Shown piece after piece: positions 12,184 through 23,559 of a stretch of DNA of 37,128 nt. Positions within the stretch are counted from its first letter, which is position 1, and each line of letters starts with the position of its first letter. The DNA is taken from contig JAEPRB010000303.1 of NCBI GenBank assembly GCA_016758965.1, positions 5,363 through 42,490 on the forward strand, written 5' to 3'. Source of the DNA: Circinella minor (lineage: Eukaryota > Mucoromycota > Mucoromycetes > Mucorales > Lichtheimiaceae). Below the pieces are notes generated by a model. It was given only the letters and a program-made list of their open reading frames with translations, had not been told where the DNA came from and searched no databases. The translations under genes were made by a program, and so were the position numbers.

Positions 12184-12606
12184 ATTTCTTTTCCCCACCC
12201 ACCTTCTTTTTTTTTCATATTAGAATGTTAATAAAAAAAAAAAAGTAAAAGATAAAAAAAAAAAATTATTTATTTATGATGCAAGAAAATTTAATTTTGT
12301 TGTGTTCATTGTTATTATTATTTTGTTGTGCTGTGTAAATTATATGCGAGAGAGTGAGAGAGAGAGAGAGAGAGGGAGAGGAGAAATAAGTAATTAAGTT
12401 GATAATTTCACATTCCTTAAAAGATATCTTATTAACCTTTTTCAATTAAGTGTTACACCACTGTCCATTAGACTTTTCTCGTATCACACGTTAAACCTCC
12501 TCTCAGCCCACCCGTTCTTTTTATTTTCTTTCTTTCTTTCTTTCTTTTACTTTATTCCTTTCCTCTCCTTTAAAGAATTATATTCTAAAAAAAAAAAAAA
12601 AAAAGC
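12184..12606. other. RPS0 3' region and YPT6 promoter
   Basis: AATAAA at about 12229 follows the RPS0 stop by 50 nt. A GA dinucleotide tract (about 12351-12376) and a CTTT microsatellite (about 12527-12550) follow; the second, with the pyrimidine-rich stretch up to 12590, sits just upstream of the YPT6 start and may belong to its promoter. Confidence 0.5.
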
Positions 12607-14076
<1,470 letters not shown>

Positions 14077-15354
14077 ACAATAAATTCATTTATATCACAC
14101 ACACTCACTGATTAAAACCGAAACCCCCCACCCAAATAATTTAAATTTAACTTATTCATACTTTAATACTACTTTACACTCCTCTTTTCATCTATTTTAT
14201 TTATATATATCATTATACCTATTAAAAAGAAAAACCCAATTTTTTTTTTATTCTTTAAAGTATATAGTAAAATATATTTATTAGTTTTTTTTTTCTTCTT
14301 TCTTTTTCACCTCTCTTTTAAAACCTGCTCTTTCTTCATACTTTATATATATATATATTACACTTGTTTAACTAAAACTATTATATAATTGAGTAACCAC
14401 TCTTTTTTTTTGTTGCTATGTGGAAGTAAAAAAAAAAAGGAACGAACGGTTACAGACCGAAAATCTTTGATGTAAAGGGGAGTGATTTACAAACTACAAT
14501 AAGAATGGATAGATAGAGAGATATCACTTTATTTAGAGCCGATAATTATTTTCCTTGTGTTTTTCTAAAAAAAGAATTACTTTTCATCTTTATACAAAAA
14601 TTCTAATTATTTTTTTCTTTGCACTTCACTTGTAATCGCCAATAATTTTTCAAATTCAATATCTAATACGTATTTTATTTGATTGTTTTCTGTTACAATT
14701 TTTTATGTATACTCATTTGTAGGAAGGTAATAAAGTGAAGTGAGTATTCTATAAAGAAGTTTCATTACTTTTTTTGTAGGGTTGTCCTATGAGTATATTC
14801 TGATAACGCACTAGGATTTATTAACAAACTTAAGAAGACAGATAAATTATATCGCTTAAGTGTATAGTTAGTAATCTATTACGTACGTATTGCATTTATT
14901 GCCCGATATAGTCTTATAACTTAAAACTAACTTCTCTATTTTACATTTTCTTTTGTTAGTGTTCTGAATGAAGCCAAAACCACGCAACTTATTCATCTAC
15001 CATTATATTTCCTTGACCTCTATTTGCAGGATCGATCTTGGAAGTAATAGTAGTGAGCTTAGAACTTGGAACTCTTAATTTTCTTTTTCTTCTTTATATA
15101 TTTAATTGATGGCAAAAATAACTATAGTACACTGCTGTAAGCTTACACATCAGAAATATAGTGGCTTGTTTAAGCATTAGTATTAGATGCTATAAACTTT
15201 ATCAAAGGTATAAAGTTTCTTGCCAAAGTAATAAATTTCGAAAAAAGCAGATGCTTTCTTTTTTATCATTTACCAGCTCTTTTTAAATCATGTGACCGGT
15301 AAAATTGAGAGGGTGCTAGCTAGTCGAATTGTCTGCCTGGGAATAAAATAAGAA

Positions 15355-16527
15355 GAGAATTACTACGGGCGTAGCAAAAGTCCGACTAGGGGCATAGCAT
15401 GGAGGGGTCATGTTAGTGTCTACACCCCTAGTCTGACTTTGATCTTTGATCCATTAAAACCATCCTCACTTGGACAATTACTTTTGCTATAGGTTTACAT
15501 TAATTTACAGAAAATGGGCCACAACTGCTAGTTATACTCTGTAAAGGTAGAATTAATAATAAATAGCAATTGAAAAAGAAGGAAACAATAAAGACTGAAA
15601 ATAACAGTGAGGTAATAAAAATGAAAATGAATCTCTGGATGAGTGTAACTCTGATGATGATGCTGGTAAATAACAAAGGACGCTCTACATGTAATTAAAC
15701 TATAATTCAGTAAGCAATTAATCAAGATAATATATGCATAACCCATTCATCCAAAAAAAAGAAATAGTTACTTCAGACACTGTACCAATATTATCTAAAT
15801 ATTACAGCTTATCCAACAAACACTTGCCCCAGAATGTGGTATTCAACTGATTCAGGCAGTTAATAACAAGACTTAGTATAAAGACGCAGTAACAGTCCTG
15901 TATGGCATTCAAACGTCTGGCTCAAATGTTTATCAGAAAATACTGTAGAAGACGAATTTGATATATATATATGTACCTATACTGACTTTTTATTAACTTT
16001 CGATGTTTTGATTATCTTACATCACTATTACTATTTCTTCTTTTTATTAACTTTTATTATTTTATATTATTTTTTATGTTAATACTATCCATAACACAAT
16101 AATATCCTGATATCACTACTGTATATAATTAGTATCTTAATACATTTTTGTTTTCATATGTACAAACTATTTGGAGAATCTATCATCTTATTTTTCATCT
16201 CTTAAAATAATCGTATTAAATGGCCTACGTACAGTACTACATGTTCATCTATAAAATAACTTCTATAAATTCTTGTATTATAAACAGTATTTATAAAAAT
16301 AACAAAGAGGACATCATCTAAAACCATCTTCGTTAAGCATTATATTCAAAAAAAAAAATCCAAACCAACAATTAAAAAGATAGAAGCAATTGCCCAAGTG
16401 ACGAGGATGGTTTTAATGGATCAAAGATCAAAGTCAGACTAAGGGCGTAACGTACAATAGCGACACTAACATGACCCCTCCATGCTACGCCCCTAGTCGG
16501 ACTTTTGCTACGCCCGTAGTAATTCTC
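15355..16527. mobile_element. 1.17-kb element with about 135-bp terminal inverted repeats
   Basis: The sequence from 15355 inward (about 135 nt, starting GAGAATTACTACGGGCGTAG) reappears as its reverse complement ending at 16527, starting near 16385. The arms agree nearly base for base in two long blocks (outer about 66 nt and inner about 55 nt); between them the right arm has some 12 extra bases and near the inner end 3 extra bases. The 0.9-kb interior has a coding relic (15808-15948) but no full transposase frame. No clear target duplication: the flanks are AATAAGAA on the left and AATAATAA on the right. Best read as a non-autonomous or decayed DNA transposon; the superfamily is not assignable by eye. 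A fold-back duplication of non-transposon origin is an alternative. Confidence 0.65.
15808..15948 (+). pseudogene. Coding relic inside the 1.17-kb element
   Basis: Following an AG (15806-15807), a frame reads LIQQTLAPECGIQLIQAVNN then K-T and a stop at 15874-15876, and then continues YKDAVTVLYGIQTSGSNVYQ, K-I-L and a stop at 15946-15948. Both halves have balanced amino-acid composition in otherwise stop-rich DNA, so this looks like a decayed exon of a gene carried by, or captured in, the element. Not recognised. Confidence 0.35.
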
Positions 16528-16558
16528 AATAATAAAAGCTTTATTATTTGCGAAGCAA

Positions 16559-16980
16559 GATTCACAACAATACCATTTCTTCTAATTGTCGTATACCCGA
16601 TGGCCTTGTTAGACTCTATCAGGGGTTCCCTCTCATGGGTTGCGATGTTTTTTGTCACAAGGACTTTGTCTTGTTTTACATGACAAAGTTCGAGTATTGT
16701 ACCCGATGGCCTTGTTAGACTCTATCAAAGATCCCCTCTCATGGGTACAATGCAAAATTAAGATTTACAACAATACGAATTTTTTTAATTGTCGTATACC
16801 CGATGGCCTTGTTAGACTCTATCAAGGGTTCCCTCTCATGGGTTGCGAAATTTTTTGAATAAAGGACTTTGTCTTGTTTTACATAATGATTTGTTTTACT
16901 TGACGAAGTTCGAGTATTGTACCCGATGGCCTTGTTAGACTCTATCAAGGATCCCCTCTCATGGGTACAATGCGAATATA
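16559..16980. repeat. Tandem A-B-A-B array of hairpin-forming 46-nt units
   Basis: Four 46-nt cores start with ACCCGATGGCC and end with CTCATGGGT: 16595-16640 (A1), 16701-16746 (B1), 16798-16843 (A2), 16921-16966 (B2). They form two modules about 203-220 bp apart; each module begins with a GATTYACAACAATAC leader (16559, 16762). Inside each core ACCC-ATG pairs with CAT-GGGT, and CCTTG can pair with CAAGG around a TTAGACTCTAT loop. B units extend the stem: ATTGTACCC pairs with GGGTACAAT. Between A1 and B1, ACTTTGTC (16663-16670) pairs with GACAAAGT (16682-16689). The array abuts the 1.17-kb inverted-repeat element. The repeat keeps open frames on both strands across part of the array, which gives repeated peptides, but there is no other sign of coding. 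Confidence 0.75.
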
Positions 16981-17159
16981 AGCATCGCATATTGTTGTCA
17001 TCACACTTTCTACCATTTTCCTATTGATAAGTCAAATGTCGATCGAAGTCACTAACGTGAGCTATTCTACCTTTTTTTAGAACATTTACTGGATACCAGA
17101 CCATAGTGGGGAAAATTGAGAAGGAATTGTAATGTGAACGTTTATGCTCTTTCCATTGA

Positions 17160-17279
17160 CAAGTTAGCTATTGGTATGATCAACCTCCCTTTGACTCGCT
17201 TCGACTCGTGTCTTTTGAAGAATACGGTTTCACTGACACTTCAATGCTGAACCAGGAATTTATGGACCTGTTGAAATAA
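17160..17279 (+). pseudogene. Terminal coding relic, family unknown
   Basis: A 39-codon open stretch ends at TAA 17277-17279 and contains PPFDSLRLVSFEEYGFTDTS. It is preceded by an in-frame TGA and further short protein-like pieces (near 17083-17120, NIYWIPDHSGEN then stop). Codon use is more GC-rich than the surrounding DNA. It looks like the 3' end of a dead gene; no family recognised. Confidence 0.3.
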
Positions 17280-17879
17280 TGTACTGCTCAACCTTTTTTT
17301 TTTTTTTGTGTAAATCCTTTTGTATTTGTTGCTAAACCCCATCTATGGCTTTTTGCTACATAATTTTCTTTTATACCCTTATGTCCAATCAATACCCGAA
17401 ATTGTATGATACCGAAAATTAAATAATAATCATGTTTACAATTATTATCATAACACTGTTGCTAAGTATTGTAAAAATATTTTTAACATGGGCTATTTAT
17501 TATACACAATGGTATATTGGTTTCTCTACGTAACAACAAATGATGCAGCTTATTATTTTACAGAAAAACATTTTATCATCCAACTCCTCGCTAATCACTT
17601 ACGAACAATTGATATACAACCTCCAAGCCAATTTTTTTAGTCCGTGGTAAAAATAGAAGTCTGTCTAATCTGTATGCTGCATGTAGATAATAATAATAAT
17701 AATGTTATCACGTTACATCGTTTGGATTTTTTAACACCAATATAATGAGATATCATTATAACTGATTTTTCAAAGGCATTGGACCCTCCCCTTAGACGTT
17801 GCGCTGACCATTGTTTTAAAAAAAGATGGATAGTTCAATCCCACATAATTATTTTACAAGAAGCAAAAATGTACACATT

Positions 17880-18137
17880 TTATATTTTACAAAGTGTGAG
17901 GAGACAGAAAAGAATATTGCGACAGGAGACTTTAGAAATGCTGTAAGGTGGTGCGATGATCCCATCGTTTACCGCCCAATACGATACGCCACGACATGAC
18001 TCACGGTTGTAACGCCTTCCTCTCTTTGTGCTTTTTTCTTTGCCTGCATAATACATTGAAAAACTCTTCGTTTTTTTTTTTTTTTTAATAAATTGAAGGA
18101 AATGTAGCAAAATCTGCATAAATGATGCTTCCTCCAA
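17880..18137 (-). pseudogene. Possible coding relic, 85 codons, GC-richer than surroundings
   Basis: The middle part (18056-17885 on the minus strand; GRRYNRESCRGVSYWAVNDG) has balanced composition with three Cys and higher GC, while the start of the frame runs through a poly-T tract and is unlikely to be real. Probably a fragment of a mobile or multicopy gene. Not recognised; I looked for a zinc-ribbon transposase end and could not make the Cys spacing fit. Confidence 0.25.
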
Positions 18138-18866
18138 TTACTAGTATCTCTGTGGATTTTGATTTAATGGGAAAGATAAATATATATATTAAAAAAAAGC
18201 AGAAAAGATGAATTATTTGAGATTTGATTATGGAGTAGCCTATACAGTTTATGAAAGTTTATTTTATTCTTCTATTGTATAGATAATACTACGTATAGGC
18301 TTAGTTATGAAAAAAGATATATAAAATTTTCTTTTTAAAAAAAATGACTAATTAGTTTATTTCAAGTTCTAGTATATAATGACCATTCTCTCGTTTCCAC
18401 AATCCTGCATTTTTCTAGTCATTGATGGTTTTCATCCTATTATTGAAAATAATTATGTACTAACATCTTCGTTGATTATTGCAGCAATCGAAAATAAAAA
18501 ATAGGGCTGTTGCTATGGAAATACTGCATATACACGAATTCACATGAGGAAATAATAAAAAAGTATATAATTTCTCGAAGTACGTGTCAACCAATGAATC
18601 ACAATGAGTAAAAGAGAAAGCAAAAAGAACAAGAAAAGCTGTTGGGTGATAAAAAAATTATATTTTGTTTAAGGACAATATATCTGTTTCCCACACACAG
18701 TTTAAACTAAAACAGTTACCCATATATTGCAAAAGTACATAACAGTGAACGTGTAGATACACGAAACAATTTGGCAGACAAATTAATAGCTATATATATA
18801 TATATATATATATATTTATGGTATGTGAAAATTTAAAAGTATGAAAAAGAGAAAAGAAAAAAAAAA

Positions 18867-21269
18867 CTAGACGGTTTGTTTTTGCCGCTTTGATGCTGAT
18901 ACCGAAAGCTCATTTTTACTGGACGAAGAAGCTGACGTTGATGTTGATGATGATAAGGGATCATTTATACTTGAAGACAACAAAGATGATGTTGATCCAG
19001 TTGTGGAATTATTTGCTGACGGGGATGATGAAAATGGACATAATGGAAGAACTGGGGTTGTGTGTCTTGCCATTTGAAGTCCAATCAAAGTATTTCGGTA
19101 TAAATGTAGAGTCTTTTCCATTTTTTCCTTGGCAATAATGGCCAATTCAATCAAGGGGATCAGGCGGAGCACAAAGTCTTCCGAGCAGGTTGGGTACGTG
19201 AGAGGTTTGATTCGTCGGATCCTTGATACGTATCCTTTCGGGACATCCATGTCCAACATTGTAATTTGGTTGCCTGTTTCAGTTTAATACAACATTTGTT
19301 TTTTTTCCATATGATTCGCTCTCAACTTATTTATTATTTTTGCATGCGGGACAGTTTCATGCGAGGTGAAAAGTAATGTAACACCAGCAGCATGAAAGTC
19401 CCGTATACAAAATAAAAAAGTAAGCATCGAGCAAGATACATTGGGAACAAAATCAATGAGAAAACCAAGTCTGAATGTACGTTGTTGAATCTGCTTACCA
19501 TGAATACTATATCCAACTATATCAACCTTATGTTTTAACTGTGGGGCTTCTTGGACGATTTCGCGGAGTTGGTCTTGCATTACAACAGGCATTTTGACCA
19601 TGCTATCTTTCCATTCCTTCGTCTGGTCTCGTTCGCTTCCGACTTCCATACATCCTACTTCTTTCTCACCACCGATATACAACGCATCCATCTTTCTTCC
19701 CATAATCTTTCTCTCCACCTCTTCAACTGCTGAAAGTTTTCGCTTACAATTTGATGCCGTTGCATTTGCTTGGCTTGATTTTTCCTTCCTGTACGTATGA
19801 CACATAAAAACATATTTGTTGAAGTAATCTGTTAGTCCATATGTAAATTGATGGTGTCCATAATTGCTATCACATACCCATAAGCGATAATGGGTGATCC
19901 AATAAAGACATTGTTTATAAAACCCCACATCTGATATTGCTTACGTATCGGCTTCGAGGTATCTTTCTTTGGTATCACCATGGTTCATAAAAAGAAGGGA
20001 TACGGACATGAAAGTCAACGTCAACCAAGCGAGAAGAGGATCATCAATAGGATCATGTTCGATCCTTTGCCCATACTTATAGACATCCTTGGGTGCTTTC
20101 TACAAATAGAAAAATAACACAAAAAGTGTTAAAAACATATCACAATCATCATCATCCATGTTTATTTTTGTATCTTACTGCTTTTTCTAAAAGCTCGGTG
20201 AATTTATCGCCGATAGGTTCGGCAACGGGCAACAGCAGGGGGTTTCCATAATCTTCTTCCAATTCGCTCAATTCGTCTGTAGTAAAAACACTTTCCCAAT
20301 GGTCGTCTCCAAGATCAAGAATTAAAGTTTGGCTTGGGCTGATATAAAGAAAAATCAGAATAGTACGTCATTAAATTGAGCATCCATGGTTAAGCATAAC
20401 ATACGTATCAACGAATATATATATATTTACTTACTGGCGGTAGTTGCAACTTCGAGCAAATTCTATCATCTTCTCTTCTACTGTTTTAGGCTTCTCCTTC
20501 TTTTTAGCGGCTTCTTTTTCTGTTGCTTTAAGTGTCCAGAATTTTTTTGGATCTAATTTTTTAAACATTTCATTTATTTGTTCTTTTTCTTGATTCGTCA
20601 ACATTTTGCTTAAAGTCGTTGATGTCGATATTTTTGACTTGTTTTTTGATGATGTTGTGGTTGTTCCACCAGTAGATAAGCTTTTTCCTTTCGTTGTTTT
20701 TATTTTTTCTTGTAGTTTTTTTTGTATGTTTTTCCACGAGGGTTCAGCTCGAACCTAATAAATTAATTATCGAATGTCAATTGTATCAGTATCATGTAGG
20801 TATATAATTATATAGCATGTAATTTTAATTGTAATAACACATACAAGGTCGATTTCCGCACAGCATGTAGTTTTTCCTAGCTCGCATCTCCAAAAAGATT
20901 TGAGATCAAGAAACGCGTTTGGTTTTGTTGCATCGCAACTGTTGACAATATCATCAGCGAGGTAATCGATGATTTGCTGATATGTAATCGTTTTTGAAGT
21001 TTTTGATAGTTCTGAGATTGCTATTTTGGATACGTATTAAAAGAGTGTTAACGCTACTAGTGAATAAATCAGATCTACTACATGTATATTGTTCTATTTT
21101 TCGTAATGAATCGCAATCAAATTCTTAATTTCACTTTACGGCACTGGTAAAGTGAAATAAATAATTCGGTCGCGTATCATTAGGAAAAAAAGCAATACAT
21201 ACCTTTTTCAGCCAAGCTGCACTCTGTCATATTAGGATCAGGCACTGTGGCTGTCGAGGAAGTTGCCAT
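18867..21269 (-). pseudogene. Broken multi-exon gene of unrecognised family (about 546 aa if intact)
   Basis: Start ATG 21269. Exons: 21269-21203, 21020-20845, 20754-20435, 20338-20179, 20099-19878, 19788-19499, 19273-18867, all with GT-AG borders and consistent phase except one break. In the fifth exon the frame ending KERYLEADT runs into TAA (19941-19943), while the next frame resumes at once with KQYQMWGFINNVFIGSPIIA and joins cleanly onward; the summed exons are one base over a multiple of three. So there is one extra base, or two missing, near 19945-19990. Content: Lys-rich middle (about 95-170), a segment GRKMDALYI...EVGCMEVG, then KMPVVMQDQL, LDMDVPKGYVSRIRR, and a Ser-rich tail. I recall similar expanded families in Mucorales but cannot name one. 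The D-x(n)-E-x-G spacing is vaguely nuclease-like; that is only a guess. A sequencing error could mimic the break. Confidence 0.6.
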
Positions 21270-21586
21270 GGAAATATCAATAAAATAAGTGTTAGCGATA
21301 GAGTTTTTAGATGCTATTTATGAAATGTTTTAAGCTTTGATATAGCTATTTTTTGTTTTTTTGCTTTGATGATAAAATATTCAAAAATCAGAGGAAGTAA
21401 CAACACAATTGAAATGTGCGATATCTTGATGAGCGAAGAGAAAAAAAGAAAAAAGAAAGAGTTTAGTTGCGTACAGCAACATTTCACTGGGTAACAGAGT
21501 ATATATACGTTTAACTATCACATACAGTATTAGAGAGGTCGATCCGCAGCTTTCCTTTAAGAATGCCATTAATTAGTCGCTCACAA

Positions 21587-21993
21587 CCCCAAATTTAATT
21601 CCCCAAATTTGGACATAGTACCAAGAATCTTTATATGCAATCCAGAATTTATTTGTTAAACTGTCAGTGTATAGAAACACAGGTGTACTATTTTTACAAT
21701 TCTGCGTTTTCCATTGAACAATAACAACTTATTTGTTTATATCTTGATCATTCAAGCTTCGAATTTCTCACGTAAACACTTTTTCATAAACATATGCGCG
21801 ATTTAATTGAATATCAAAATAAAAAGTGAGTAGTAATAAAGAAGAAAACTTGTAGAAAATACCTACACGCGACAAGTATCAGTTATGTTAGAATTCCAAA
21901 TCAGGAAATACATTTTAATTGCTGGTTTTCAGATGAAAGCTCACTTCCCTAAACAGGTTTTTTGTATGTCCAAATTTGGGAAATCAAATTCGG
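21587..21993. mobile_element. Short inverted-repeat element (MITE-like, about 0.4 kb)
   Basis: The left end at 21587-21618 contains TTCCCCAAATTTGGACATA; the right end at 21965-21993 carries the reverse complement, TATGTCCAAATTTGGGAAA, and the similarity continues outward to about 28 nt with a few mismatches. The interior has no coding potential. No target duplication is evident, so the exact borders are uncertain. Each arm itself contains the palindrome CCAAATTTGG. Confidence 0.5.
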
Positions 21994-22172
21994 CAATGCG
22001 TCTTTATTTTTCAAGGTTGACCTAACCCAAAAGTTCACAAAAACGCTCAAGTAAAATAATACGTAGTGTCATAACAATGATTTAATTAATTCAATAGATT
22101 CATGTTACGATTGATGTGATATTCATGAAAATAGCATCCATCATGGTTGCTATAATTCATTAAAAAAAAGGG

Positions 22173-22214
22173 CTTGATACAAGAGGCTAACAAGGCCACC
22201 GGGTGTACTACAAT
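22173..22214 (-). repeat. Diverged half-copy of the 46-nt hairpin unit
   Basis: CTTGATACAAGAGGCTAACA followed by AGGCCACCGGGTGTACTACAAT matches the reverse complement of the B unit of the 16.6-16.97 kb array (CTTGATAGA-GTCTAACAAGG, then CCATCGGGTACAAT) with about two short insertions and a few changes. It shows that the unit is dispersed, not only a local tandem duplication. Confidence 0.55.
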
Positions 22215-22509
22215 CAAATGAATTTGTACTGTTGTAAATCTTGCTTAACCAATGGTAATATACTTTTATTATTTTATTCCCACATAATGGTGTAGAATAT
22301 ATTGCCTGCACAACGAGATTTTGCGTTTCCCTCTTTAAAGCCCATCCGCAGCGGTAGATATTACAATGTTGTTAATGCCAGCAATTTCTTAACTTTTCAA
22401 TAAAAAATGTGAAGTTCAACAAATGCTTGACTTCAAAAAAAGCTACTTGTAAAATTTTTAGCTTCTTCCTTTTTTATTTATATTACTAGAATGAGCAAGG
22501 AGCAATGGT

Positions 22510-23558
22510 TTATCGCACGCGAATGGTGTTTTGCTCTAATTGTTCATCGAGTTCGCGTCTTTGTTTACGTTTCTGAAGTAATGTAACAGTCATTTTATTT
22601 ATGTTTTTGATTGCATCCGCTGGACAATATGACCAACTTAATTAGGGTAATTTAACAATTTTTTGTAACAACCACATTTGCAGATGGTCTACACACAGGT
22701 AAGTATTATGCCACATGAACTGTAAAATGTGACAGGCCTTTATATATATATCAATTTGATACTAGCCACAGTTATATTAGTTAATGCGTACGTAAATTAA
22801 ATGATATTTTGGCTCCTATACAGTCTACATTACGATTCCCAAAACACCATATGATTTGGAAATATCATGATTCTATTAGGGATATAGCACATGCCAATAT
22901 ATAAGATTGGTGCAAAAGCCCTTAATAAACGAACCAATTTTCACAAGTATAAATTAACAAGTCAGATGGATTTATGACTGTGATGTTATGCTGAAGTTGC
23001 AACTAGTATTCTATACCTTTTGCTGAATTTCATTGCACTATCTTTTTTAACTACAAGACGGGCTTTTCCACGACCTTGTATTTGACCAGTACTTGCATTA
23101 TGCGACAGATATTCCTGCATCGGAAAAAATAATATACACACAGATCAATCAGAAAATTACAAGTCGACGCTTAGGGTCTGTTCTTGAAAGAAAAAGATAT
23201 TTGTTATTTTCATTTATACAAGGCCAGTATTTAAGTTACGTATTCATGCCGTATACCACATTGACCCGATGCTGCTTTACATACAATTGCCAAAGGAACA
23301 GGTAATGTGACAGATGTATAGCTTAAACAATATGCCGCACCTTGCAAATTACCAGGTACTTTTTATTATGTCTAAATCGTCTTTATTTATCAATGGTATA
23401 AATTTCAAACTCTGAATTTATTTAACTTTAGGCACAAGTTTATCGAAGCATTGAACTTGATGGTATATATGGTAATGGTGAAACTTATAAGAACGTCCTA
23501 CACCACGATTAAAATGAGTAATAGAAATGAACGGTTTTCCATGAATCTGCATGACTAC
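22510..23558 (-). pseudogene. Set of decayed coding fragments on the minus strand
   Basis: Four open pieces in the same orientation look like remnants of one or more genes: 23558-23418 (VMQIHGKPFISITHFNRGVG onward, ends KVK), 23356-23231 (PGNLQGAAYCLSYTSVTLPV onward), 23111-22986 (YLSHNASTGQIQGRGKARLV onward), 22641-22510 (DAIKNINKMTVTLLQKRKQR, ends IRVR). Each ends at a stop and none has a start or clear splice sites joining it to the next, so the order is real but the linkage is inference. Composition is protein-like in an otherwise stop-dense region. No family recognised. Confidence 0.4.
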
Positions 23559-23559
23559 T

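Larger units (their letters stand above)
14077..18866. other. 4.8-kb repeat island without an intact gene
   Basis: After the YPT6 3' UTR (AATAAA near 14080) no intact coding region is seen. The stretch holds an inverted-repeat element (15355-16527), a hairpin array (16559-16980), short coding relics (15808-15948, 17160-17279, 17880-18137), TACGTA palindromes (near 14669, 14881, 16226, 17527, 18292), and a TA dinucleotide run (about 18791-18816). 14077-15354 shows nothing else I can name. Confidence 0.6.

Noticed and set aside
11563..12198. 211-codon antisense frame over RPS0 (and a 117-codon second sense frame)
   Set aside because: Both arise from the strong codon bias and Ala-rich tail of RPS0; composition is low-complexity and no motif is present.
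16687..16700. GTTCGAGTATT motif resembling a tRNA B-box (also at 16907)
   Set aside because: The conserved C of the B-box is missing and no cloverleaf can be folded around it.
16471..16990. Overlapping open frames on both strands with repeated peptides (for example THERGSLIESNKAIGY)
   Set aside because: The peptides repeat because the DNA repeats; frames on both strands are equally open and no start or splice context fits. Treated as a DNA repeat.
19590..19740. PD-(D/E)xK nuclease reading of the GRKMD...EVG segment
   Set aside because: Only the D and E spacing is suggestive; the basic third residue of the motif is not in place, so no function is claimed.
19928..19947. A 14-nt GT...AG stretch (GTAAGCAATATCAG) at the frame break of the 18.9-21.3 kb gene
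   Set aside because: Far too short for a spliceosomal intron, and removing it does not restore the downstream frame.
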